Shown piece after piece: positions 36,093-42,434 of a DNA stretch of 42,434 bases. The notes below the pieces were generated by a model. It saw only the letters and a program-made list of their open reading frames with translations, searched no databases and was not told the DNA's origin. Numbering within the stretch: the first letter of the stretch is position 1; each line of letters opens with the position of its first letter. The translations under genes were made by a program, and so were the position numbers. The stretch comes from Dasania sp. GY-MA-18 (GTDB lineage: Bacteria > Pseudomonadota > Gammaproteobacteria > Pseudomonadales > Dasaniaceae). The stretch lies in contig NZ_JANHAP010000019.1 of assembly GCF_024734385.1 (NCBI RefSeq), forward strand, positions 1-42,434, written 5' to 3'.

Positions 36093-36104
36093 AGGCAGTT
36101 ACTT

Positions 36105-36860
36105 ATGGTTGATGTGAAAGGCAGCTCTCAATACCGCTCTATTGTGGTGCGTTATCGTCCCTGGCAGCGCGCCGCTGTGTTAGTGGCTTTTGTGTTATTG
36201 CTGCTATTGGTTGCCGGCGCTAGTGCGTATGTGACCCAGACTGATTTTGAGCAATTAAAAAACAAATTGTTGGCGGAAAATGCAGACTATAAAAAGCAAT
36301 TGCTATTGGTCACCAAGCAGCGCGACAGTGCCGAGCAGCAGTTAGCTAATATCACTATGGGCGCCGATGTGGATAGGGCAGCCGTCGATGGTTTGCGTAT
36401 AGAGCTCAAAGACAACCAAGATAAAATTGCCGAGCTCACTGAAGAAATTAGCTTTTATAAAGGCCTGATGTCGCCCAGTGAGCGTGAGCGCGGTTTAAGT
36501 GTTAGAGATGTAGAAATACTGGCAACCGCTGTAGAGGGCGTGTATCACTATAAATTAGTGCTGCAACAAACAGCCTTAAAGCATAGGTTGTTAAAAGGCT
36601 CTGCCAGGGTGGTGTTAATAGGCAGTGCCGTTAATGAAAAAGGCGAGCAGATACAGCGTCGTTACGCCTTGGCCGATGTGTCGGCTGATCTTAAAACTGT
36701 TGATATACCGCTACGGTTTAAATACTTTCAAAATATAGAGGGCGAGCTGACATTGCCTGCTGGCTTTGAAGCTCAAAAAATTGAACTAGTCGCTAGAGCT
36801 ACCTCCCCAAAAAAGGTTCAAATAGAACAAACCTATGAGTGGAAGGTGCAAGCGTTGTAG
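36105..36860 (+). CDS. DUF6776 single-pass membrane protein with coiled coil
   Basis: The 251-residue protein has a short cytoplasmic N-terminus, one membrane helix (about 23-45), a long heptad-rich coiled coil (about 48-125) and a beta-rich C-terminal domain. The layout fits the DUF6776 family. It starts 12 bases after argC and ends 30 bases before the bactofilin gene. A membrane-anchored coiled-coil next to a cytoskeletal polymer suggests an anchor or partner for bactofilin in envelope shape; this is an inference from position. Confidence 0.8.
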   Translation: MVDVKGSSQYRSIVVRYRPWQRAAVLVAFVLLLLLVAGASAYVTQTDFEQLKNKLLAENADYKKQLLLVTKQRDSAEQQLANITMGADVDRAAVDGLRIELKDNQDKIAELTEEISFYKGLMSPSERERGLSVRDVEILATAVEGVYHYKLVLQQTALKHRLLKGSARVVLIGSAVNEKGEQIQRRYALADVSADLKTVDIPLRFKYFQNIEGELTLPAGFEAQKIELVARATSPKKVQIEQTYEWKVQAL

Positions 36861-36890
36861 GCTAAGGCAATAACATAGGAATAAAGCATC

Positions 36891-37319
36891 ATGTGGGGAA
36901 ATAAGGGGAATAAGGCAATGGCATTTCAAGGTGGCGGTACCACGCTAATATCAAAAGACTCAGAAATTGTGGGTGATATAAAATTCACTGGCGATCTAGA
37001 GATTCAAGGCATAGTCCGAGGCAATATCATGGCTAAGGACCAAAGCAAGGCCACGGTGAGAGTCGTAGAGGGCGGCCAGATAGAGGGCGAAATTCACGCC
37101 CCCCATGTCATAGTTAACGGCTTGGTTAAAGGCGATATACACAGCGCTGAGCATATAGAGCTGGCAGCTAAGGCACAAATACAGGGTAATGTGCATTACC
37201 AGCTTATAGAAATGGTAAAGGGGGCACAGGTAAATGGCAGTCTGCTCTATGCAGCGGCTAAATCTGTTGCCACCCCTATTAACAAGGCCGTGGCACAAAA
37301 CGCGGTAGAAGTTGACTAA
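36891..37319 (+). CDS. Bactofilin
   Basis: Bactofilins polymerise without nucleotides into filaments at the membrane and guide cell shape or wall synthesis. The 142-residue protein has the right-handed beta-helix core (about 20-115), made of short repeats such as LEIQGIVRGNIMA, GGQIEGEIHAPHVIVNGLVKGDIHSAEHIEL and AQIQGNVHYQLIEM. Both ends are disordered. An early alternative ATG (codon 10, MAFQGGG) also fits the family. It lies between the DUF6776 gene and erpA in the same direction. Confidence 0.92.
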   Translation: MWGNKGNKAMAFQGGGTTLISKDSEIVGDIKFTGDLEIQGIVRGNIMAKDQSKATVRVVEGGQIEGEIHAPHVIVNGLVKGDIHSAEHIELAAKAQIQGNVHYQLIEMVKGAQVNGSLLYAAAKSVATPINKAVAQNAVEVD

Positions 37320-37343
37320 AACCCTAGGTTTTTAGCATAATCC

Positions 37344-37374
37344 TCAGTCGGGCAGCCTGTTGTTGCCCAACTGA
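37344..37374 (+). other. Hairpin in the erpA leader
   Basis: TCAGT-C-GGGCA pairs with TGCCC-A-ACTGA with a single internal C/A mismatch, around a loop of about nine bases, ending 13 bases before the erpA ATG. There is no T-run. It could lower expression relative to bactofilin or mark a regulator site. Confidence 0.4.
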
Positions 37375-37387
37375 CTAGGTAATATTG

Positions 37388-37741
37388 ATGTCTGCTGTAG
37401 AGCAATTTTCACCTCAACCCCTCATTCTCACCGACAATGCCGTTAATAAGGTGTTGGCACTGCGTGCGGCTGAGGGTAACGATGATTTAAAACTGCGGGT
37501 TTTTGTTACCGGCGGCGGCTGCTCGGGTTTTCAATATGGGTTTACCTTTGATGAGTTTCCCGCCGAGGACGATACTGTTGTTGAAAAACAAGGGGTTACC
37601 GCCTTGGTTGACCCTATGAGTTTTCAATATTTGGCCGGTGCCGAAGTGGATTATAAAGAGGGCCTAGAGGGTTCACGTTTTGTGATTGCCAACCCCAATG
37701 CTGAAACCACCTGCGGCTGCGGATCCTCTTTCTCTATCTAA
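37388..37741 (+). CDS. erpA: Iron-sulfur cluster insertion protein ErpA
   Basis: ErpA is an A-type carrier that delivers Fe-S clusters to essential apo-proteins. The 117-residue protein (E. coli 114) has the three cluster-binding cysteines in [11 protein letters not shown] and [10 protein letters not shown]. The ATG at 37388 gives MSAVEQF; a TTG one codon earlier is less likely. It is downstream of bactofilin with 68 bases between, including a hairpin, so it probably has its own control. In Pseudomonas erpA also sits next to anmK. Confidence 0.95.
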   Translation: MSAVEQFSPQPLILTDNAVNKVLALRAAEGNDDLKLRVFVTGGGCSGFQYGFTFDEFPAEDDTVVEKQGVTALVDPMSFQYLAGAEVDYKEGLEGSRFVIANPNAETTCGCGSSFSI

Positions 37742-37767
37742 ATCCGAACATAGCGAGAGGTTTTACC

Positions 37768-38214
37768 ATGTGTTTAAAACCTGCTGTTGTGTTACTGAGT
37801 TTCTTTTTGTTATCGGCCCTGTCTCTAGGGCAAACCACCCTGGCGGTGGATGATGAGCCCGCCTATTTAGCGCGCATAGAGTTGCATACGGCGGCAGAGC
37901 TGTATGATTTATTGCAGCGTTCCCAGCGACTATTCCAGCTCTCCCAGCAGGCCCCGGCAACGCCGGTGGCTTTTGTATTGCACGGTGCTGAGGCCAAGGT
38001 GTTTTTTCGTCAGCAGTATACGGCCAATCAAGCTTTGGTGGATTTGGCGGCTAAGTTATCGGCTTTCAAGGTGGTGGATATTCGGGTGTGTAAAACCTGG
38101 ATGGGGGGGCAGTCATTGGACGAGAGCCAACTGTTGCCTTTTATCGGTACCGTGCCTGTAGGTGTTGCGGAAGAGCGGCGTCTGTTAGAGCGCCAGGGTT
38201 ATAACTATTTTTAA
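37768..38214 (+). CDS. Secreted DsrE/DsrF-like protein
   Basis: The 148-residue protein has a signal peptide (MCLKPAVVLLSFFLLSALSLGQTTLA). The mature part (about 27-148) resembles DsrE/DsrF-type small proteins: FVLHGAEAKVFF, a cysteine near the end in VVDIRVCKTWM, then LPFIGTVPVGVAEERRLLERQGYNYF. That family includes persulfide-handling proteins of sulfur metabolism. Its cellular role here is unknown. It starts 26 bases after erpA and ends 6 bases before the convergent anmK. Confidence 0.72.
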   Translation: MCLKPAVVLLSFFLLSALSLGQTTLAVDDEPAYLARIELHTAAELYDLLQRSQRLFQLSQQAPATPVAFVLHGAEAKVFFRQQYTANQALVDLAAKLSAFKVVDIRVCKTWMGGQSLDESQLLPFIGTVPVGVAEERRLLERQGYNYF

Positions 38215-38220
38215 GCCAGG

Positions 38221-39330
38221 CTACACGGGGTAGATGGCTCCCAAAATACAGGCGCTATTAGCGCCGGTGGCAGCAGGGATATTGCCGCTACGGCTGTTAA
38301 GGGTCTGCTGTGCCAGCCAGGCAAAGGCGGCAGCCTCTACCCAGTCGGGGGCTATGCCCAGCGCGCCGGTGCTATGCACCGAGTAGGGGGTGAGTGCTAG
38401 CTTTAAAGCCTGCATCAGCGCTAGATTGTGAGCGCCGCCGCCACCTATATAAACTTCATTAATCGGGTAGCCCAGCGCCTGTATGGCTTGCGCAATAGTG
38501 TTTGCGGTTAATTGCAGCAAGGTGGCCTGCACATCAGCGGGCTTATCGCTGCGCTGGTCTAGCTGTTGCTCTAGCCAATAGCTGTTGAAATATTCGCGGC
38601 CGGTGCTTTTGGGTGCTGGCAAGGCAAAGTATGGGTCTTGTTGCATCTGGCTTAGCAGGTCTGTAAGTACTTGCCCGCTGGCTGCCCAGTCACCGTTGCG
38701 GTCGTAGCGTTCCCCAATATTTTTCGCTATCCAATAGTCCAATAAGACATTGCCGGGGCCGGTATCAAAGCCTTGTGTCGCCTGGCCTTTGATTAGCGGT
38801 GTGATATTAGCCATGCCGCCTATGTTGACAATAACCCGATTAGTGTCGGGGCTGGCAAAGGCCGCTTGGTGGAAGGCGGGAGCTAAAGGTGCGCCCTGGC
38901 CGCCAGCAGCTATATCGCGGCTGCGAAAGTCGGCCACCGTGCAGATGCCGGTATGCTGGGTAATTAAGTTGGGGTTGCCAATTTGTAAGCTGAAGGGGCT
39001 GGGGCCCTGGGGGTGATGGCGTATGGTCTGGCCGTGGCTGCCTATGGCGGTAATATCGGCAGGCTTTAATCCGCTGATGTTTAATAGTTTTTTTACCGCC
39101 GTGGCGAATTCCATACCTAATAAATAATCGGCCTGCCCCATACGTATAATTTCATTGTCACCGGGGGCGCATAAGGCCAGTAGTTGTTGGTGCAGAGCCG
39201 GGGGGATGTTGTGACTGTAATGCTGGCCTAGCTTAAACCCCTTGGGCGACACCTCCAGTATGGCGGCATCTATGCCGTCCATGCTGGTGCCAGACATTAG
39301 GCCTATATAGCGTTGTAGTGGCGCAGCCAT
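38221..39330 (-). CDS. anmK: Anhydro-N-acetylmuramic acid kinase
   Basis: AnmK opens and phosphorylates anhydro-N-acetylmuramic acid during peptidoglycan recycling. The 369-residue protein equals the E. coli length. The motif GLMSGTSMDGIDAA, the ATP site GSHGQTIRHHP and the phosphate-region VNIGGMANITPL and GFDTGPGNVLLD are all visible. Its ATG overlaps the stop of the M23 peptidase gene by one base (TAATG), so the two are translationally coupled. A wall hydrolase followed by a wall recycling enzyme makes functional sense. Confidence 0.96.
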   Translation of the reverse strand: MAAPLQRYIGLMSGTSMDGIDAAILEVSPKGFKLGQHYSHNIPPALHQQLLALCAPGDNEIIRMGQADYLLGMEFATAVKKLLNISGLKPADITAIGSHGQTIRHHPQGPSPFSLQIGNPNLITQHTGICTVADFRSRDIAAGGQGAPLAPAFHQAAFASPDTNRVIVNIGGMANITPLIKGQATQGFDTGPGNVLLDYWIAKNIGERYDRNGDWAASGQVLTDLLSQMQQDPYFALPAPKSTGREYFNSYWLEQQLDQRSDKPADVQATLLQLTANTIAQAIQALGYPINEVYIGGGGAHNLALMQALKLALTPYSVHSTGALGIAPDWVEAAAFAWLAQQTLNSRSGNIPAATGANSACILGAIYPV

Positions 39331-40682
39331 TACAGAGCGTTGTTAGTTGCTGAGGTGTTGGCCGCGTACTTATGATGATTTTGAAAGGCGGCCAGCTGCA
39401 TCTGTAGGCTGCCTATTTGTTTTAGAAACTCATCTTTATCGGCAGCGGCTATAGACACGGCTTTGGGGAGTTTGCGCAAGACTGTGCGTGGATTGCGGTG
39501 TACGCCATTGACTAAAAACTCATAGTGTAAGTGTGGGCCGGTGGCGTAACCGGTAGAGCCCACCCAGCCTATGATTTGCTGTTGTTTTACTTTTTGGCCG
39601 CGTTTAACGGCACGTTTAGTAAAGTGCAGGTACTTGGTGGTGTAGCTCTCACCGTGCTTGATCACCACATAGTTGCCATTGGCTTTGTTGTAGCCGGCCT
39701 CTACAACTCGGCCATCGCCTGTGGCGTATACCGGGGTGCCTTTGGGGGCTGCGTAATCTATGCCGCGGTGTGGGCGCTTGGTTTTAAATACTGGGTGTAG
39801 GCGGTTGGGGTTAAAGGATGAGCTGATGCGGGTAAAGTCTAGCGGTGCGCGTAAAAATGCTTTGCGCATGCTAATGCCCTGTTCATTGTAGTAGCCTATA
39901 TCACCGTTACCGTATTCATAGCGGTAGGCTTTGTAGCTTTGATCTTGGTTGATGAACTCGGCCGCTAAAATAGGGCCACTGCCCACTTTTTTACCATCAA
40001 TAAAATGCTCTTGAAACAAGATGCTGAACGAGTCGCCCTCGCGTATATCGTAAACAAAATCAATCACGCCGCCGAACACATTGGCCATTTCCATAATCAG
40101 GTTTTGCTGCAGGCCCGCTTTACTGGCGGCGGTATACAGTGATGAGCTAATTGTGGCAGTAACGTGGCGCTGGCGTATTTCGGGTTCACGCTCTAAGTCG
40201 GTTACGGTAAAGCCATCTTCTGCGCGCTGATATAAGGTGCTTTTTAATAAATCATGCTGGTGTTTAAGCGCTAGTAATTTGCCGTCGGCATCGATTTGGA
40301 AGGCCACTTTTTGACCTGGGTAAATTTGGGTAAGTTGCTTGGCTTTTTTGCTAGAGCTGGTGATCTCATAAACATCGCGGCCAGTGAGTTGGGCGCGCTG
40401 AAACAGCAGTGATAAATTATCACCTTTTTGCACCACTAGTTCTTTCCAGGGCGCTTGTGGGGTGGCGGCGACAGCAGGTTCTTCAATAATGGGTTTGCTG
40501 GCTATGGGTAAGGTGATGGATTGGCTGGTGCGTAGTGCCTCGGCTTCTTGGCTAGGCATCACCATAAGGGTGATAAATAATAGGCAGCATGCCGCAATAG
40601 CGATAAGCAAATGGCGTCTGGGGAATTCAGCAATGAGCTGGCTGAGATGCTGTGAAGGCTTGTTGGGCGTCGCTTGGCTCAT
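39330..40682 (-). CDS. M23 peptidoglycan endopeptidase, MepM-like
   Basis: The 450-residue protein has a cytoplasmic N-terminus and one membrane helix (about 27-43), an OapA/LysM-like region with VQKGDNLSLLFQRAQL (about 85-130) and a C-terminal zinc endopeptidase domain (about 305-400) with HRGIDYAAP and the HLH of GPHLHYEF. It should cut peptide cross-links in the periplasm, like MepM (E. coli 440). Its place directly before anmK and near tyrS matches Pseudomonas. A palindrome CTAACTA/TAGTTAG lies upstream at 40760-40784. Confidence 0.93.
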   Translation of the reverse strand: MSQATPNKPSQHLSQLIAEFPRRHLLIAIAACCLLFITLMVMPSQEAEALRTSQSITLPIASKPIIEEPAVAATPQAPWKELVVQKGDNLSLLFQRAQLTGRDVYEITSSSKKAKQLTQIYPGQKVAFQIDADGKLLALKHQHDLLKSTLYQRAEDGFTVTDLEREPEIRQRHVTATISSSLYTAASKAGLQQNLIMEMANVFGGVIDFVYDIREGDSFSILFQEHFIDGKKVGSGPILAAEFINQDQSYKAYRYEYGNGDIGYYNEQGISMRKAFLRAPLDFTRISSSFNPNRLHPVFKTKRPHRGIDYAAPKGTPVYATGDGRVVEAGYNKANGNYVVIKHGESYTTKYLHFTKRAVKRGQKVKQQQIIGWVGSTGYATGPHLHYEFLVNGVHRNPRTVLRKLPKAVSIAAADKDEFLKQIGSLQMQLAAFQNHHKYAANTSATNNAL

Positions 40683-40759
40683 AGTTCGCTATCTATAGCT
40701 GGTAAGGTAATTTCTAATAAAATCGCATAACTGACCGAAGTATAACAAAAAAGTGCCAT

Positions 40760-40784
40760 CTAACTAGTTTCTTTGGTTAGTTAG
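40760..40784. other. Palindrome between mepM-like gene and tyrS
   Basis: CTAACTA (40760-40766) and TAGTTAG (40778-40784) pair perfectly around an 11-base loop in the divergent gap between the M23 peptidase gene and tyrS. No T-run follows. It could be an operator for either gene; the rest of the 240-base gap shows no further feature I can name. Confidence 0.35.
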
Positions 40785-40922
40785 TGCTCAGCCCGGCTTG
40801 CAATTGGCTAGGGTTGTTGTATTGTGCGCGATTTTGCGAGGGATGATGCCCGATGTGTGCGGCTAGTGCAATCGGGGTTTTCCGTTGTGTGAATAGGTAT
40901 ATATAAGAAGGTGCATAAGCGT

Positions 40923-42230
40923 ATGTCTGAAGTAAATTCAGCACTGATAGAAGATTTACAGGCCAGAGGTTTAGTGGCGCAAATGACGGGCGACGGTGAG
41001 TTAGAGCGTCATTTGGCTGAAGGCGCGCGCACCTTATATTGTGGCTTTGACCCCACTGCCGATAGCTTGCACCTGGGCCACTTAGTACCCCTGCTGGTGT
41101 TAAAGCGCTTTCAAATGGCTGGCCATAAGCCCATAGCCTTGGTTGGGGGTGCGACCGGGTTAATTGGTGACCCTTCTTTTAAGGCGGAAGAGCGCAAGCT
41201 CAATACACCCGATATAGTCGCCAGCTGGTGCGATAAAATACGCGGCCAGGTGAGCCAGTTTATCGACTTTGACTGTGGTGAAAACTCTGCAGAAGTGGTG
41301 AATAACCTGGATTGGGCCGGGCAAATGAATGTGCTAGATTTCCTGCGCGACATAGGCAAGCACTTCTCCATCAATGCAATGATTAACAAAGAGTCTGTGC
41401 AGCAGCGCATTAATCGCGAAGGGGCGGGCATATCGTTTACCGAGTTTTCATACGCCCTGTTGCAGGGTATGGACTTTGCCGAACTTAATCGCCGCCATGA
41501 TTGCACCCTGCAAATTGGGGGCAGTGATCAGTGGGGTAATATTGTAGGCGGCATAGACTTGTCGCGTCGTCAAAACAAGGCGCAGACCTTTGGCTTTACT
41601 GTGCCGCTGGTGACTAAGGCGGATGGCACTAAATTCGGTAAGACCGAGTCCGGGGCGGTATGGCTGGATCCGGCCAAAACATCGCCTTATAGCTTTTACC
41701 AGTTCTGGCTCAACACGGCCGATGCGGATGTTTATAAGTTCTTGAACTACTTCACTTTCTTAAGTACGCAGGAGATAGCGGCTATAGAGGCGGAGGATAA
41801 AGCTAGAGAGGGTCGCCCACAGGCGCAGATGATCTTAGCCAAAGAAGCAACTCAACTAGTGCATGGCGAAGCGGGGCTGTTGGCGGCGCAGCGTATCACC
41901 GAAGCGATGTTTAGCGGCGACTCTTCCAGTTTGTCAGAGTCAGACTTGGAGCAGCTCAAGCTGGACGGTTTGCCAGCTAGTGATTTGGATATTGAGGCGC
42001 TTGCCGATCAGCCCTTAACCAGTTTGTTGGCTGACTGCGGCATGGTAAAAGCCGGGCGCGAAGTGAAAGATGCGCTAGGTCGAAATGCCGTGCTCATTAA
42101 TGGCGAGCCCAAAGGGGCTGAAGATAATATGAAGGCAGCGGAAAGCTTTGCAAAAGATAAGGCGCTGTATGGTCGTTTCTTTATCGTTAAGCTGGGTAAA
42201 AAGAAATACCACTTGTTCGAAATAGCCTGA
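40923..42230 (+). CDS. tyrS: Tyrosyl-tRNA synthetase
   Basis: TyrS charges tRNA(Tyr) with tyrosine. The 435-residue protein (E. coli 424) has the class I motif [14 protein letters not shown], the tyrosine pocket ([30 protein letters not shown]), the KFGKT form of KMSKS and a C-terminal S4 RNA-binding domain ([18 protein letters not shown]). I use the ATG at 40923, preceded by AGAAGG; a GTG four codons upstream is an alternative. In Pseudomonas tyrS is followed by an rRNA operon, which the promoter at the window's end supports here as well. Confidence 0.97.
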   Translation: MSEVNSALIEDLQARGLVAQMTGDGELERHLAEGARTLYCGFDPTADSLHLGHLVPLLVLKRFQMAGHKPIALVGGATGLIGDPSFKAEERKLNTPDIVASWCDKIRGQVSQFIDFDCGENSAEVVNNLDWAGQMNVLDFLRDIGKHFSINAMINKESVQQRINREGAGISFTEFSYALLQGMDFAELNRRHDCTLQIGGSDQWGNIVGGIDLSRRQNKAQTFGFTVPLVTKADGTKFGKTESGAVWLDPAKTSPYSFYQFWLNTADADVYKFLNYFTFLSTQEIAAIEAEDKAREGRPQAQMILAKEATQLVHGEAGLLAAQRITEAMFSGDSSSLSESDLEQLKLDGLPASDLDIEALADQPLTSLLADCGMVKAGREVKDALGRNAVLINGEPKGAEDNMKAAESFAKDKALYGRFFIVKLGKKKYHLFEIA

Positions 42231-42258
42231 TATTTAAGCGTATTGTTCAATAAAGCGG

Positions 42259-42320
42259 CTATTGTTAAATAAATTAGCAATAGTCGTTGACTCCCAATTT
42301 TATCTCCCTATAATGCGCCG
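42259..42320 (+). promoter_or_regulatory. rRNA P1-type promoter with UP element
   Basis: TTGACT (42287-42292) and TATAAT (42309-42314) stand 16 bases apart, the spacing of stringent rRNA promoters. GCGCC follows directly after the -10 as the GC-rich discriminator that makes such promoters sensitive to ppGpp and DksA. The AT-rich stretch at about 42259-42283, which also contains a CTATTG/CAATAG inverted repeat, fits an UP element. The 16S gene itself is not in the window. Confidence 0.82.
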
Positions 42321-42434
42321 CTCTTCCAAGGCAGAGGCCGACGGGAGAGGGTGAAAAACGCAGTTCTTGGTTTTTTCACCGCCGGTAAGACGGTTTGAAA
42401 ATGGTTTGCCACTTCGGTGTAAAATACTTTCAAA
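42321..42434 (+). other. Start of probable rRNA leader
   Basis: The last 114 bases after the P1-type promoter carry no ORF. They contain short GC-rich palindromic stretches and a TAAAAT near the end (42421-42426) that could be a P2-type -10 without a clear -35. I see no boxA. The reading as an rRNA leader rests on the promoter and on tyrS being its neighbour. Confidence 0.55.

Overview
The window is a chromosomal stretch of a free-living, probably marine gammaproteobacterium. The gene order dksA-gluQ-cbrA-cbrB-(RNA)-pcnB-folK-panB-panC-acs, and the order erpA ... anmK-M23 peptidase-tyrS-rRNA promoter, both follow the layout known from Pseudomonas. GC content is moderate, several proteins resemble those of Cellvibrionales/Spongiibacteraceae, and the 3' part differs from Pseudomonas. 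I therefore read it as a relative within Pseudomonadales sensu lato outside the genus Pseudomonas. The lineage is an inference; the synteny is visible.

Region by region. At 1-1463 lies an integron integrase gene (intI) with a near-consensus LexA box over its promoter. Any cassette array would run off the left edge. A bidirectional terminator separates it from acs. From 1529 to 15322 everything is on the minus strand. Read in transcription order it is dksA, gluQ, a small overlapping gene resembling cbrX, cbrA, cbrB, two tandem non-coding RNA units, pcnB, folK, a deoxynucleoside kinase, panB, panC and acs. From 15535 to 28309 comes a mixed block: sfsA, a DUF6491 lipoprotein, a large orphan hybrid kinase, a PfkB-family kinase, mrcB, a GcvR-like ACT protein, a CBM9-like protein with a ModF-like ATPase, a Nudix hydrolase and a small secreted protein. 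From 28445 to 34878 are an outer-membrane barrel protein, the heme genes hemB, hemL and hemJ with a thiD between, and a ClC channel or antiporter. From 35052 the plus strand carries argC, a DUF6776 membrane protein, bactofilin, erpA and a DsrE-like secreted protein. anmK and an M23 endopeptidase follow on the minus strand, then tyrS on the plus strand. The last 150 bases hold a textbook rRNA P1-type promoter, so a 16S gene very probably starts just past the right edge.

The most interesting system is in the 866-base gap between cbrB and pcnB. Two copies of a roughly 342-base unit lie head to tail. Each copy has a TGTTAC-N15-GTAACA palindrome, a third half-site 16 bases further on, a sigma-54 promoter with exact GG-N10-GC spacing, an A-rich run of AAnAAnAA motifs on the RNA strand, a shared 13-base core and a hairpin whose arms differ between copies but still pair. 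This is the architecture of Pseudomonas CrcZ (CbrAB- and RpoN-driven RNA that titrates Hfq/Crc), here duplicated in tandem at one locus. With CbrA (transporter-like sensor kinase), CbrB (its NtrC-type partner) and the small coupled ORF, the window appears to hold a complete carbon-catabolite-control module apart from crc and hfq themselves.
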